The notes: a model not told the origin generated them from the sequence alone. A stretch of DNA of 64,000 nt from Rhizobiaceae bacterium (GCA_029233925.1 JARGOX010000002.1:248001-312000); one strand, 5' to 3'; shown: positions 1-10,588, numbered from the stretch's first letter. Numbers and translations: made by a program.

Positions 1-1124
<1,124 letters not shown>

Positions 1125-1477
1125 ATGGAGAAGCCCGCCCCAGCGGGCTTCTCGTCACCCACTGCGTATCCGCCATGCAATGCCTGGCGAAAGAATGGAC
1201 CAGGCGTTTGACCTGTTGCAGACAAACAACACTGGTTTTCAATAGCGGACAATCAGGCATGCGGTTTCTTGCATTTGCCCCACTGGCGCGGTATCGGAGC
1301 TTCCGCTGGTGATCAGCGCCATTTTTTGAAAACGGGATACCGGACATGACGACCATGAACCGCGCGCCCATTGAGGCAGCAAACCCGCGCTAAGCCGTAA
1401 TTGCGGTGGGGCCGGATTGAACGGGACAAGGCGGCGCCTTGCTTCTCGACGCAAATCTGTTTTCAAAGGTATCCCCC
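1125..1477. other. Gap between the two RtcB genes, with a strong hairpin
   Basis: This 353-base gap holds a perfect 11-bp stem (1128-1138 with 1143-1153, loop CCCA) right after the rtcB-family stop codon. It is placed like a terminator but lacks the T tract of a classical intrinsic one. The rest should carry the promoter of rtcB2-prfH. I looked for a sigma-54 -24/-12 element, because rtcB operons of enterobacteria are RtcR/sigma-54 controlled, and found no match with correct spacing. No credible coding frame is present. Confidence 0.5.
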
Positions 1478-2671
1478 ATGGGCAATCCTCTTGTGGAGGT
1501 CGCTCCAGCACCTGCTGGCGCGGCTCCAATCAATCTGTTCTATTCACAAAACACCTGGATCGAAGGCGCGGCGATCGATCAACTTCATCAGGTTGCATGC
1601 CTTGCGGGTGTGCGCCGTGTCGCCGCTTTTCCAGACCTGCATCCGGGCAAATACGGACCGGTCGGCTGCGCTGTGCTTGCTGATCGCATCTACCCTCACC
1701 TGATCGGCAACGATATCGGGTGTGGCATGTCGCTTTTTACTCTCGACAAACCGACCAGAAAACTGCGCCTCGACAAGGTGGCGCAAAAGCTGCGGGCACT
1801 GGAAGGTCCGTGGACCGGAGATGCGAACCAATATCTGCGCAATGCGGGGCTCCTCACCGGCCTGGAGCGGCAATCCCTCGGAACGCTGGGCGGTGGTAAC
1901 CATTTTTGCGAGTTGCAAAGCGTTGGCGCTGTCTATGACGAAAAAAGCCTTGCTGCCATCGGGCTGTCAAAAGGCGACGCGCTGCTGCTGGTGCATTCCG
2001 GTTCGCGGTCGTTGGGAACAGATGTTTTCAACAGGGTGTTCGATCAACATCACGGCCTGGAGCCAACAACGCAACAGGCGCAGGCCTATATCCAGGACCA
2101 TGATCAGGCCGTCGCCTGGGCACGTGTGAACAGGCAGGTCATTGCCGTGCGGGCTGCCGATGCGCTGCGTGCAGATATTCGCCTTCTCGCCGATTCTCCG
2201 CATAATCTGATCGAACTCCGCGACGATGGTTATCTGCACCGCAAAGGTGCGGCCAAGGCGGAAGGCACGCTTGTCCCCATTGCCGGATCACGCGATGCAC
2301 CCAGCTTTCTGGTCAAGCCTTGCGGCAACGTGGCTGAAAGCCTTTCTTCGCTCGCCCACGGCTCGGGCAGACGGTATGACCGCGCCTCCATGACGGGACG
2401 CGCCGGCAAAATGAAGTCGGACCGTGAAAGACTGGAGCGTACATCTTTCGGTGGCCATGTCATTTGTGATGACCGACAACTTCTCATCGAAGAAGCACCC
2501 CTGGCCTACAAGGACTCCGAACAGGTGATGGCTGATCTGGTGGCTACGGGTCTGGCTGAAAAGCTGGCGGCGCTGCATCCGCTGATCACTTTCAAGAAAG
2601 CCAGAGACGAGGAAAGAACACAGCGACGGGAAAAACAAAGTCGCTTGCGTGACAGGAGGCGTGGTCGATGA
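1478..2671 (+). CDS. rtcB2: RtcB2-type RNA ligase of the PrfH-associated clade
   Basis: This 397-residue RtcB homologue shows PDLHPG (about 52-57), the metal-site motif GNDIGCGM (about 77-84), [17 protein letters not shown] and the nucleotidyl-acceptor motif AHGSGR. The C-terminus is very basic. I chose the ATG at 1478 because AAAGGT lies 8 bases upstream; an in-frame TTG at 1439 is less likely. It overlaps prfH by ATGA, so the two are translationally coupled. Established knowledge: rtcB2-prfH pairs act together in bacteria, PrfH releasing peptide from ribosomes damaged in the 16S decoding centre and RtcB2 resealing the cut rRNA. The role here is inferred from family and linkage. Confidence 0.9.
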   Translation: MGNPLVEVAPAPAGAAPINLFYSQNTWIEGAAIDQLHQVACLAGVRRVAAFPDLHPGKYGPVGCAVLADRIYPHLIGNDIGCGMSLFTLDKPTRKLRLDKVAQKLRALEGPWTGDANQYLRNAGLLTGLERQSLGTLGGGNHFCELQSVGAVYDEKSLAAIGLSKGDALLLVHSGSRSLGTDVFNRVFDQHHGLEPTTQQAQAYIQDHDQAVAWARVNRQVIAVRAADALRADIRLLADSPHNLIELRDDGYLHRKGAAKAEGTLVPIAGSRDAPSFLVKPCGNVAESLSSLAHGSGRRYDRASMTGRAGKMKSDRERLERTSFGGHVICDDRQLLIEEAPLAYKDSEQVMADLVATGLAEKLAALHPLITFKKARDEERTQRREKQSRLRDRRRGR

Positions 2672-3306
2672 AAAACCCCAATCAACTGCGTTTGCTTGTC
2701 AGCGGAGGCGATGGCCCGAGAGAATGTCGCCTGGCCGTCTCGCTGGTGCTTGCAAGGATGAAAGTGGAGGCCCGCAGCATGAACCTGTCATGGAGTGCAA
2801 CATTGGCGGAGCAGGACAGGCAAAAAGAACCGCCATCAGCTCTTGTCACAGTAACGGGTGCGGCTGCCGCCATATTCGCAAAGAACTGGATCGGCACCAT
2901 ACAATGGACGGCGCAAAGTCCCTTCAGGCCCCATCACAAGCGGCGCAACTGGTTCGTCGGTGTATTCGATCTTGGCATTGAAGACACATTGGCGAGCCGC
3001 TTCGACAAGAAGGACCTGCGGTTTGACACATTCCGCGCAGGTGGGCCGGGTGGACAACATCAAAATACCACCGACAGCGCTGTCCGGCTCACCCATTTGC
3101 CCAGCGGGATATCCGTGGCGTCGAAAGATGAGCGGTCTCAACATCGCAACAAACACATCGCCATGGAAAGACTGGTCGCCCGCATGGTTCTGCTGCAACA
3201 GCAAAAACAGGCCGATGCAGGTTCCGACCAGAACTGGCATCACAGGCAATTGGAGCGCGGCAACCCGATCCGGCGTTTTCGCGGCGCGGCCTTTGTCGAA
3301 AAATAG
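2668..3306 (+). CDS. prfH: Peptide chain release factor H homologue
   Basis: A 212-residue class-I-release-factor-like protein carrying the peptidyl-tRNA hydrolysis motif GGQ at about 128-130, in the context [18 protein letters not shown], followed by a basic C-terminal stretch. It is far shorter than RF1/RF2 (about 360) and lacks their codon-recognition domain, as expected of PrfH. It starts inside the stop codon of rtcB2 (ATGA). The family releases nascent peptides from stalled ribosomes and, paired with RtcB2, is tied to repair of decoding-centre cleavage. The start is fixed by the coupling. An inverted repeat begins 6 bases after the stop codon. Confidence 0.9.
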   Translation: MKNPNQLRLLVSGGDGPRECRLAVSLVLARMKVEARSMNLSWSATLAEQDRQKEPPSALVTVTGAAAAIFAKNWIGTIQWTAQSPFRPHHKRRNWFVGVFDLGIEDTLASRFDKKDLRFDTFRAGGPGGQHQNTTDSAVRLTHLPSGISVASKDERSQHRNKHIAMERLVARMVLLQQQKQADAGSDQNWHHRQLERGNPIRRFRGAAFVEK

Positions 3307-3312
3307 AAACCA

Positions 3313-3359
3313 CCCTGTCAAAACCTGCAAACACACGGTTTTTGCACGTTTTGGCAGGG
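3313..3359. repeat. Imperfect 47-bp inverted repeat after prfH
   Basis: The arms CCCTG, CAAAAC and GCAAA on the left pair with TTTTTGC, GTTTTG and CAGGG on the right, around a short centre, with small bulges. It lies between the convergent ends of prfH and the small membrane-protein frame, so a bidirectional terminator is the simplest role. A dispersed palindromic element is the alternative. Confidence 0.5.
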
Positions 3360-3429
3360 ATGTGAACGGACCGCCCGAATGAAGTCAGAGACGAGCAAAG
3401 AGATTGAAGCGCTTGCGGATGCCGCGCAA

Positions 3430-3675
3430 TCAAACCTGATTTTCGGGATCTCGTTCCGCTTCAACAGCTATGATGACGGTTTTCCACGTCGCCCAGATCG
3501 CTGCCGGCAGAATGAGGATGCCCAGGATGACATCAACCGCCAGGTTGGCTGACAGCCAACCATGCAATGCCCAGAGGGCGGCAATTGCCACAAGCCATAT
3601 TTCCGAGCCGATCAGGACGATCGCCCCCATGGCTGCCAGCATCGCTGGAAGCAGGGCCAATTTTTGTGGAGACAT
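3430..3675 (-). CDS. Small hydrophobic membrane protein, function unknown
   Basis: An 81-residue frame with two or three likely membrane segments (LALLPAMLAAMGAIVLIG, then WLVAIAALWALHGWL, then VILGILILPAAIWATW) and a charged end, AVEAERDPENQV. I prefer the ATG at 3675 because GGAG sits 5 bases upstream; an in-frame ATG at 3726 would add 17 residues but has a weak ribosome site. I do not recognise a family. The hydrophobic pattern with a charged tail resembles a real small membrane protein more than a chance frame. Confidence 0.5.
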   Translation of the reverse strand: MSPQKLALLPAMLAAMGAIVLIGSEIWLVAIAALWALHGWLSANLAVDVILGILILPAAIWATWKTVIIAVEAERDPENQV

Positions 3676-3713
3676 ATTTTCTCCGATGGGCGCTTCGACA
3701 GTGTGAGAATCAA

Positions 3714-3983
3714 TCAAATCCGACATGATCGTGTGTCCAAGGCGCTCACGACATGGAGCGCGGCTGATATCAGGTGATGATCGGCCCAGCCGAAATCAAG
3801 ATCGCCGATTGGCCGCATGAAAATATTTTTGAAGGCGGCCTGAGGCTCTCCACCTTGAATCGTCGTCGGAACAGTCAGATCCTCTTCCAATGTTGCAAAC
3901 AAAGACTCTGACGCGCCCGTTTTGAACCGCATTTCCGTGTGTACGTCCGGGGCATCCCCTGTCCAAAACAGGGCGTCGATCAA
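3714..3983 (-). CDS. Hypothetical frame of doubtful reality
   Basis: An open frame of about 89 residues begins at a TTG at 3983 with no convincing ribosome site. It reads as a soluble, acidic protein with no motif I recognise. The frame is open for ten further codons upstream, so it could be the end of a decayed longer gene. It lies on the same strand as the membrane protein downstream. No ATG supports it, and it may be non-coding. Confidence 0.25.
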   Translation of the reverse strand: MIDALFWTGDAPDVHTEMRFKTGASESLFATLEEDLTVPTTIQGGEPQAAFKNIFMRPIGDLDFGWADHHLISAALHVVSALDTRSCRI

Positions 3984-4086
3984 ATGCCGATCAAGAGCAA
4001 ATAAGGGCGTTCCTCAACCATGGTGAGGCTCGCGCCGCTGCACCAGTGATGTTTGTTTCTGTAGGCGTCTGGTTGGAGTGTCAGCC

Positions 4087-4107
4087 GTTTTGCAAAACCT
4101 GTTTTGC
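4087..4107. promoter_or_regulatory. Overlapping palindromes GTTTTGCAAAAC and GCAAAACCTGTTTTGC
   Basis: Two palindromes share an arm: a perfect 12-bp one at 4087-4098 and a 7+2+7 one at 4092-4107. They lie in the 250-base gap between the 3' end of betI and the small reverse-strand frames. The layout looks like an operator, but the regulator and target are unknown. The remainder of the gap (3984-4235) shows no convincing gene. Confidence 0.3.
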
Positions 4108-4235
4108 TTTATGGAGGTGGAAGCTCGTGATGGATCGCCCAGATGAAAGATGTCACGTGCGGCTTTTGGCGGGGCCGCGACCTTTGCCTGCTTTTCCTTT
4201 GCCGACCCGAACCGCCAAGCGGTAGCGCCTTGCCG

Positions 4236-4808
4236 CTACAAATGCTTCTCAACAAACGACATGACCAGATTGAAAGCATCTTCAGCAGTCAGAACGACAT
4301 TTCTCTGCGCCTTTTTAACCCAGAGCCCATCGACCATGGCAACCGTCTGGTGAACGAGAGACCTGGCTTCTTCCCGACCTTTCAGTTTCATGAACTCACA
4401 GGCCAAATTCTGCTCGAAACGCCGCCTGTTGACATGCTCCAGACGCGCCAATTCGCTCGTGTGTGGCGCTTGGGCCCAAAAATGCAGCCAGGTGATGCAA
4501 ATATCCGTTCTGAAAATATCGGGATGGAAATTGCTTCGCAGGATCGCGGCCAGTCTTTCGGAAGGTGAGTCCGCCTCATTGAGGCTGATGACCATCTTGC
4601 GGCGGATATCGCGCAGGAGACTGCGCATGGCTTCCTCAAGAAGGTTCTGTTTTCCGCCAAAGTAATAATGGATATTTCCGGTGGACAGCCCTGCGTCAGC
4701 GCAGATCCGGGCGACCGTCGTATCTTGATAACCGTATTTGTGAATGCAGTTCAATGTCGCATCCACTATTTTCTGCCTTCGGTCGGCGTCTATCGGTTTT
4801 CTGCCCAT
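4236..4808 (-). CDS. betI: TetR-family repressor BetI
   Basis: A 190-residue TetR-type regulator with the N-terminal helix-turn-helix (IVDATLNCIHKYG, then TVARICADAGLSTGNIHYYF) and a BetI-like ligand domain. BetI represses choline-to-betaine genes and is relieved by choline. I took the ATG at 4808 giving MGRKPID; the longer version from a TTG at 4853 exceeds the usual BetI length of about 190-197. It is the last gene of the reverse-strand choline operon, with 48 bases separating it from the permease gene. The paired palindromes upstream of betB are candidate binding sites. Confidence 0.9.
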   Translation of the reverse strand: MGRKPIDADRRQKIVDATLNCIHKYGYQDTTVARICADAGLSTGNIHYYFGGKQNLLEEAMRSLLRDIRRKMVISLNEADSPSERLAAILRSNFHPDIFRTDICITWLHFWAQAPHTSELARLEHVNRRRFEQNLACEFMKLKGREEARSLVHQTVAMVDGLWVKKAQRNVVLTAEDAFNLVMSFVEKHL

Positions 4809-4856
4809 CTGGTAATCGTTCCGCTTTTCCGTTGTCCAATATTGGCGCTGCAAATC

Positions 4857-6941
4857 CTAAAGGCCAAGCGCTTTCTTGCGACTCCGGCTCAGACCCTGGA
4901 GTATGCGATCCGTCGTAATCGCCACCAGCGCAATGGACAGGCCCGCGACCAGTCCAAGTCCGCTATCAGCCTTGCCCAGAGCGACATAGACCTGCTGACC
5001 GAGACCGCGCGTGCCCACCAGCGCGGCAATAACCAGCATGGACAGGGCGTAGATTACAGTCTGGTTCAAGCCTAGCATGATTTCCGGCACGGCCTGAGGC
5101 ATTTTCACCCACCACAAAAGCTGCCGTTTGGTGCAGCCCGCCGCATGGCCGGCTTCGATGCAGGCGACCGGAACCGACCGCAAGCCATGTTCCGTGTAGC
5201 GGATCGCCGGAACCAGCGCATAGGCGATCACGACAATCAGCGCGGTAAACTCGCCAACCTGAAACAACATCAGGAAAGGTATCAGATAAACGAATTGCGG
5301 CATGGTCTGGAGCGTGTCGTTGACCGGGCGGATCGCTTTCGAAACCCAATCGACCTGTGCAGCAATCGTTCCAATCGCCATGCCGAGAGGGAAAGCGATC
5401 AGGATAGCCGCACCACATAGCGCGGCCGAGAACATGGCTGGTTCCCACAGGCCGTTAAGGAGGATGAAGATCATTGTTGCGAAGGCGAGTCCAGCGATTG
5501 CGGAACCACCTGCGGCATAGGCGAGCATCGTTATCGTGCAGATGAACACCGGCCACGGAATGCCCGTCGTACCATAGTAGAAAAGGACCCCGCAAACAGC
5601 GATGAAGATGGCGCCGCTACGCGAGCCTGACAAACCGAGCGCCAGCATGGAACCTACTGCGATCGATCCCGCGTAGGCGATGCGCAATGCCGGCGTGAAC
5701 TCGATACCCCAACTGTACGGACTGACAGCCTGATCCAGTCCAATGCGAAACGGCAGAAGAAAAAAGAACAGTCCCGCACGCTTCACGCTTTCCAGCGCAC
5801 CCGATGTGCTGGCGATAAAGACATCAAGAGCCGCGGTAATATGCGCGGAGATGTCCCAAACCCACTCCCGCGGATAATAATGAAGGGACGCGACAAAAAA
5901 CGACATCGGCAGGATGCTGACGATCACTGCAAGAGCAGCCAATGCATATGGATACCGAAATATCCCGGCGTGCCTTTCCGGTTTTGGTTCTTTTTCCGTA
6001 TTTGCAAAACCCAGACTGATCCGATCGATCAGCATCGCCATCAGCGCGATCACCAGACCGGCGATCAGACTCGGTCCGAATTGTGCCTTCCGCATCGTGT
6101 TCAGAACCGCCCAGCCGACATCATCCGAGCCACCGATAATCGCCGCTATGATCACCATGGACAGCGCCGCCATTGTCGTCTGGTTCATGCCGATCTTCAT
6201 CTGCGGCAACGCGGCCGGGATCTGAACCCACCAAAGTAACTGACCCCGATTGCAACCGCTGATCAACCCCGCCTCCGAGATCTCAGGCGGGACCCTTTGG
6301 AGGCCGAGTATCGTGTTGCGAACCATCGGCGGTATTGAGAAGATCATGCTGGCGATAAGCCCCACAACAGGACCAAACCCAAACAACAGCAGTATGGGGA
6401 TCAGATAAGCAAAAGCCGGAAGCGCCTGCATCACGTCAAGCACCGGCTGGGTGAGCGCATTCAGCCATTTGTATCGATAGCCGAGGATACCGATCTGAAC
6501 GCCAAGAACAATCGAGAGCGGCACCGCCACGCCGACAAGCGCGAGCGTATTCATGGAACGATCCCAGTATCCGGTCACCAGGATATAGACGAGCGACATG
6601 GCCATAAACAGGGCCAGAGACAGCCCGCCGGCCTTGTGGGCGACAATTACGAACAAGCAGAACGCAACCGGCCACGGCGTCCAGGCCAGGGTGTCGCGTG
6701 TCACGTCAAGCAGGAAACCGAGGATCGCGCTGAGAGCGTGTAACGGACCGGACAGCAACGGGACAAGCCAATTCATGGCGACGTTGATGTGATCGGCGAC
6801 CCCGAAGGTCCATTCCTTAGGAAAACGACCGATCCACTCCCTGGTCTCGGCCTGTTGAAAGCAGATCACGGAGATGACGATGCAAACCGCCCAGAAAGCC
6901 ACCGTCCGATGGCGTGGCCAATCGGTCGGAGAATCGCTCAC
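4857..6941 (-). CDS. choW: Choline/quaternary-amine ABC permease, fused tandem duplicate
   Basis: A 694-residue inner-membrane protein made of two homologous ProW/ChoW-type permease halves. Each half carries the cytoplasmic coupling region: EAGLISGCNRGQLLWWVQIP in the first and EAGHAAGCTKRQLLWWVKMP in the second, each followed by an Asn-Gln-Thr segment (GMNQTT and GLNQTV). Ordinary ChoW/ProW is near 280-350 residues and works as a homodimer, so this fusion would supply both permease copies in one chain. It starts at GTG 6941, overlapping the choV stop as GTGA. It serves with choV and choX to import choline. Homology is certain; choline as substrate follows from operon context. Confidence 0.9.
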   Translation of the reverse strand: MSDSPTDWPRHRTVAFWAVCIVISVICFQQAETREWIGRFPKEWTFGVADHINVAMNWLVPLLSGPLHALSAILGFLLDVTRDTLAWTPWPVAFCLFVIVAHKAGGLSLALFMAMSLVYILVTGYWDRSMNTLALVGVAVPLSIVLGVQIGILGYRYKWLNALTQPVLDVMQALPAFAYLIPILLLFGFGPVVGLIASMIFSIPPMVRNTILGLQRVPPEISEAGLISGCNRGQLLWWVQIPAALPQMKIGMNQTTMAALSMVIIAAIIGGSDDVGWAVLNTMRKAQFGPSLIAGLVIALMAMLIDRISLGFANTEKEPKPERHAGIFRYPYALAALAVIVSILPMSFFVASLHYYPREWVWDISAHITAALDVFIASTSGALESVKRAGLFFFLLPFRIGLDQAVSPYSWGIEFTPALRIAYAGSIAVGSMLALGLSGSRSGAIFIAVCGVLFYYGTTGIPWPVFICTITMLAYAAGGSAIAGLAFATMIFILLNGLWEPAMFSAALCGAAILIAFPLGMAIGTIAAQVDWVSKAIRPVNDTLQTMPQFVYLIPFLMLFQVGEFTALIVVIAYALVPAIRYTEHGLRSVPVACIEAGHAAGCTKRQLLWWVKMPQAVPEIMLGLNQTVIYALSMLVIAALVGTRGLGQQVYVALGKADSGLGLVAGLSIALVAITTDRILQGLSRSRKKALGL

Positions 6942-7807
6942 TCGAGATCCGCCTTTGAGGCACCGCGGATCATCAAGCCCTCGCGAGCATCCTGCGTAAA
7001 CTCCTCGACATAATCATTGGCCGGATTTTCCAGGATTTCACGCGGCGCGCCGATTTGAACAATCTCGCCACCTTTCATGATCGCGATGCGGTCGGCCAGG
7101 CGCACGGCCTCGGAGATGTCATGCGTCACGAAGATGATCGTCTTGTGCAGTGTCGATTGCAGATGGAGGAACTCGTTCTGCATCTGCCGTCTGATCAGCG
7201 GGTCCAGAGCAGAAAAAGGCTCATCGAGGAACCAGATATCAGGATCGCCCGCCAATGAGCGCGCAATGCCGACCCGCTGCTGCTGCCCGCCGGAAAGCTG
7301 GCGTGGATAGGCGTTTTCCCGCCCGTCCAGTTCCACCAACCGCATCATGTCGCGCGCGCGCTCGTTGCGTTCGGCCAGATCGATGCCCTGTACCCTGAGC
7401 GGAAAAGCAATATTCTCGAGAACCGTAAGATGCGGCATCAGGCCGAAGTTCTGAAACACCATCCCCATTTTGTGCCGGCGAAAATCGATCAGTTCGCGGG
7501 GCGATTTTGCCGTAAAGTCTTCGCCGTCGATCAGTATCTCGCCCATGGTCGGCTCCACGAGACGCGACAGACAGCGTAGCGCCGTGGACTTTCCGGAGCC
7601 GGACAATCCCATGAGAATGAATATTTCGCCTCGCATCACGTCAAAGCTGATACCGGCGCATGCGGCCAACCCCTGCGCCTCCCGAATACGCTGCATCACG
7701 ACGGCCGCGTTGCCGGAACCGGCTGCGGACCGTGTCACCTCCACGGCTTCCTGAGGCCCGTAGGTCTTCCAAAGGTTCCGGCAAGACAATTTGACGTTGA
7801 CGCTCAT
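6938..7807 (-). CDS. choV: Choline ABC transporter ATP-binding protein
   Basis: A 289-residue ATPase of the glycine betaine/choline (QAT) class, with Walker A GLSGSGKST, Q-loop MVFQNFGLMPH, signature LSGGQQQRVGIARS and Walker B DIWFLDEPFSALDP. The residues between the beta strands (QRIREAQGLAACAGISFDV) are typical of ChoV/ProV. It ends soon after the ATPase core, so the CBS domains of ProV are absent. I chose ATG 7807; the frame extends upstream to 7909 but would overlap choX's end and add a non-homologous leader. It is coupled to choW by a 4-base overlap. Confidence 0.92.
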   Translation of the reverse strand: MSVNVKLSCRNLWKTYGPQEAVEVTRSAAGSGNAAVVMQRIREAQGLAACAGISFDVMRGEIFILMGLSGSGKSTALRCLSRLVEPTMGEILIDGEDFTAKSPRELIDFRRHKMGMVFQNFGLMPHLTVLENIAFPLRVQGIDLAERNERARDMMRLVELDGRENAYPRQLSGGQQQRVGIARSLAGDPDIWFLDEPFSALDPLIRRQMQNEFLHLQSTLHKTIIFVTHDISEAVRLADRIAIMKGGEIVQIGAPREILENPANDYVEEFTQDAREGLMIRGASKADLE

Positions 7808-7884
7808 GGTTTGCGTAACACTTTCTCGCAGACAGCACGACCAACCGCAGCTTGGGCCGCGGCTGGCCGGCAATTCTGACGTTA

Positions 7885-8850
7885 CTATTTCATCGCCGCG
7901 TCGATCCATCCCTGCCAGCGCGGCTGGTTGGCGACCATCCAGGCTGCAAGTACGCTGTCCATGTCCTTGCCATTGGAATCGATGTCGCGCATCCAGGCGA
8001 TCTCATCCTTGTTGGTGATCGTCATCTGCTCAAGCAGGCGATAGGCCGCCGGCCACTCTTTCTTCATTCCGACCCAGGCGAGTTTCATGATTTCACCACG
8101 CTGCCAGTCACAGTCATAAACCGCAAGCGGGTTGATGCCTACTTTCGGATCGTCATAACATCCCGCCTCATAGGGCGGCAGAGCGACAGGGGTGAGTTCG
8201 GCAACCGCATGCACCCAGTGCGGCGACCAGAACATAACGAGCAATGGACGGTCACTCTTCTCGGCGCTGGTGATCTCGGCAACCAATGCACCTTCGCTGC
8301 CTGCGGGAATGGAAACCATAGGCAATTCCAGCGCCTTGATGCGATCCGCATTGGTTGTGCCCCAATCGGCAGGATAGTCGAGCAGTCGCCCGGTCGGGAA
8401 CGTTTCGGCTACTGCCAACGCCTGGGCGCAATCCTTCAATGCCGTCCAGTTCGGCAATCCGGGACAGGCCTCACCCGCCGCCTTGTTGTAGTACCAGGTC
8501 TCGACCGGATCGAGGCCGAGCGCGCCGATCTTCTCTACATTGCCGGACGCCATCGCCTTGGGATAATGCTCACCGGTGTTGGAACTCCAGACTTCAAGCG
8601 AAGCGGTTATAGAGCCATCGGGAATGGCAAGGAACTGCGTGTATGTGCCAGAAGTGACAAATTCGACAGTGTAGCCCATCTTCTCCAGAAGCTTGCCCGC
8701 GATATTGGTCACGGCCTGCTGGCCGGTCCATTCCAGCATGGCCAGTTTGATCGGGCTGTGGCTTTCGGGCACGGCCGTTTCTGCCATGCCCGCTGTTGTC
8801 CCCAGCGCCATCGTCAACGCTGTCGCAAGTCCAATAATTCGGCATTTCAT
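7885..8850 (-). CDS. choX: Choline ABC transporter periplasmic binding protein
   Basis: A 321-residue substrate-binding protein with a Sec signal peptide (MKCRIIGLATALTMALGTTA, cleavage near GMAETA) and an OpuAC-type fold. Several Trp residues (VWSSN, ETWYYNK, WSPHW) are suitable for the aromatic box that holds quaternary ammonium groups in this family. AAAGGAA lies 7-13 bases before the ATG. It sits between betA and choV on the reverse strand. Binding of choline, with acetylcholine as a weaker option in ChoX homologues, is established for the family and inferred here. Confidence 0.92.
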   Translation of the reverse strand: MKCRIIGLATALTMALGTTAGMAETAVPESHSPIKLAMLEWTGQQAVTNIAGKLLEKMGYTVEFVTSGTYTQFLAIPDGSITASLEVWSSNTGEHYPKAMASGNVEKIGALGLDPVETWYYNKAAGEACPGLPNWTALKDCAQALAVAETFPTGRLLDYPADWGTTNADRIKALELPMVSIPAGSEGALVAEITSAEKSDRPLLVMFWSPHWVHAVAELTPVALPPYEAGCYDDPKVGINPLAVYDCDWQRGEIMKLAWVGMKKEWPAAYRLLEQMTITNKDEIAWMRDIDSNGKDMDSVLAAWMVANQPRWQGWIDAAMK

Positions 8851-8903
8851 CGCATTGTTCCTTTTTCCGTATCAGTTCGAATGGTTGTCCATATCTCGCA
8901 GTA

Positions 8904-10553
8904 TCAGTTCAATCGCCGCTCCGTTTCGGCTTCAGGGGAAAACACCGCCACATGTTCAGGCGGAAGCGGGCTCCTGCCTCGTATGGCATCGGCGATTTTC
9001 TCGGCAATCATGATGGTCGGCGCATTGGTGTTGCCGCTGACAATATCCGGCATGATCGAAGCATCGACCACGCGCAGCCCTGCGACCCCGCGCACCTGGC
9101 CGTGTTCGTCCACGACAGACTGCGCATCCATTCCCATTCGGCAGGTCCCTACCGGGTGATAGGCGCTTTCCACGCGGCGCCGGACGAAACCATCGATCTC
9201 CTCATCATTCACAATATCTTCGCCAGGTTGCAGTTCCGTGCCGCGATAGGGATCAAATGCCGACTGACCGATGATGGCGCGGGTCAGCCGGATACCTGCC
9301 TGGAATTCGATACGGTCTTCCTCCGCCTGCAGGTAGTTGAAGAGTATTCCGGGCACGGCAAGCGGGTCTGGGCTCTTGAGCCAAACGCGTCCGCGACTCT
9401 TTGGCCGCATCGGCCCGACATGTGCCTGGAAACCATGCGACTTGATCGGGTTCTTGCCGTCATAATCCACGGCAACCGGCAGAAAATGAAACTGCAGGTC
9501 CGGATGGAGGGACCGATCCGATATTCTCGCGAATCCGCCGGTCTCAAACTGGCAAGAGGCTCCAGGGCCGCTCCGTCGAAGCAGCCACTCAATTCCGACC
9601 CTGAGCTTGCCCAGGGGCCGGGTCAGCGGATAGATCGACACAGGCTGCGTGCATTCATGCTGCACATAGACCTCGAGGTGGTCCTGCAGATTTCGCCCGA
9701 CATCGGGTGAATCCACAAGCACATCGATCCCGGTCTCGCGCAGATGTTCCGCCGGCCCGATTCCGGACAGCATCAGCAGTTGGGGCGAATTTATCGTACC
9801 GCCACACAGGATGACCTCGCACCGAGCAGTCGCACGCCGCTTGTCACGCCCCACCAGAAAGTCGACACCACTGGCTCGACCCTCCTCGAACCGCAGACCG
9901 GTTGCCCGTGCACCCGTAACCACCTCAAGGTTTTGGCGCTTCATGGCCGGACGCAGGAAGGCGCGCGCAGTACTCTCGCGCACACCGCCTCGAATGGTCA
10001 TGTCCATTGGCCCGACGCCTTCCGACCGGAATCCGTTCTGGTCATCGCTATAACCAAGGCCCGCCTGCCGGCCGGCTGCAAGCCAGGCCTTGTGCAGAGG
10101 GTTGCTCATCGCCGCGCGATGAACGCCAAGTGGTCCACCCTCGGCATGGTAAGCATCCGCACCAAGTTCACGGTGCTCGGAATGCTTGAAATAGGGAAGT
10201 ACACTGGCATAGTCCCACCCGGTCAGCCCATAGGAGGCCCAGCGGTCGTAATCATGCGGATGTCCGCGAACATAGGCCATGCCGTTAATGGATGAACTGC
10301 CGCCTAAAACCCGACCGCGCGGGCAATACATCCGCCGCCCTTCGAGATAGGGTTCAGGCTCGCTCCAATAGGCCCAGTTGAAACGCGTACCGGAAAGAGG
10401 ATAGGCCAGCGCCGCTGGCATGGAAAGGAAGATGGAGCGATCCTTGCCGCCTGCTTCGAGCAGCAGAACGGTGAATTTCCCGTCTTCACTCAAGCGATTT
10501 GCAAGCACGCATCCGGCGGAACCGGCACCGACAATGATGTAGTCAAACTCCAT
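8904..10553 (-). CDS. betA: Choline dehydrogenase (GMC oxidoreductase)
   Basis: A 549-residue FAD enzyme oxidising choline to betaine aldehyde at the membrane. It shows the FAD dinucleotide motif VGAGSAGC at about 8-15, the GMC signature GGSSSINGM, the second GMC motif AGCEVILCGGTINSPQLLMLSG-type region (here SPQLLMLSGIGP) and the catalytic His in ESAYHPVGTCRMG. Length agrees with BetA (about 550). It follows betB by 35 bases and precedes choX by 53. Other GMC alcohol dehydrogenases look similar; the operon decides for choline. Confidence 0.93.
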   Translation of the reverse strand: MEFDYIIVGAGSAGCVLANRLSEDGKFTVLLLEAGGKDRSIFLSMPAALAYPLSGTRFNWAYWSEPEPYLEGRRMYCPRGRVLGGSSSINGMAYVRGHPHDYDRWASYGLTGWDYASVLPYFKHSEHRELGADAYHAEGGPLGVHRAAMSNPLHKAWLAAGRQAGLGYSDDQNGFRSEGVGPMDMTIRGGVRESTARAFLRPAMKRQNLEVVTGARATGLRFEEGRASGVDFLVGRDKRRATARCEVILCGGTINSPQLLMLSGIGPAEHLRETGIDVLVDSPDVGRNLQDHLEVYVQHECTQPVSIYPLTRPLGKLRVGIEWLLRRSGPGASCQFETGGFARISDRSLHPDLQFHFLPVAVDYDGKNPIKSHGFQAHVGPMRPKSRGRVWLKSPDPLAVPGILFNYLQAEEDRIEFQAGIRLTRAIIGQSAFDPYRGTELQPGEDIVNDEEIDGFVRRRVESAYHPVGTCRMGMDAQSVVDEHGQVRGVAGLRVVDASIMPDIVSGNTNAPTIMIAEKIADAIRGRSPLPPEHVAVFSPEAETERRLN

Positions 10554-10588
10554 CCGGTTCCGTTCCCTGTTTCATCCACGCCGCGGGT

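Noticed and set aside
1154-1477. Sigma-54 promoter for rtcB2-prfH
   Set aside because: A TGGCGCGG-like -24 element near 1284 has the GC element at the wrong spacing, so it does not meet the -24/-12 rule.
4119-4220. Short forward frame after GGAGGTGGAAG near betI
   Set aside because: It encodes about 31 low-complexity residues ending in a TAG, with no homology and little room for a promoter.
4208-4238. Hairpins at the end of betI as terminator
   Set aside because: Stems of 5-6 bp are present but there is no T tract on the reverse strand, so termination cannot be claimed.
7852-9159. Forward-strand open frame of about 435 codons across choX and betA
   Set aside because: It is antisense to two strongly recognised genes and its translation is His/Arg-rich without motifs.
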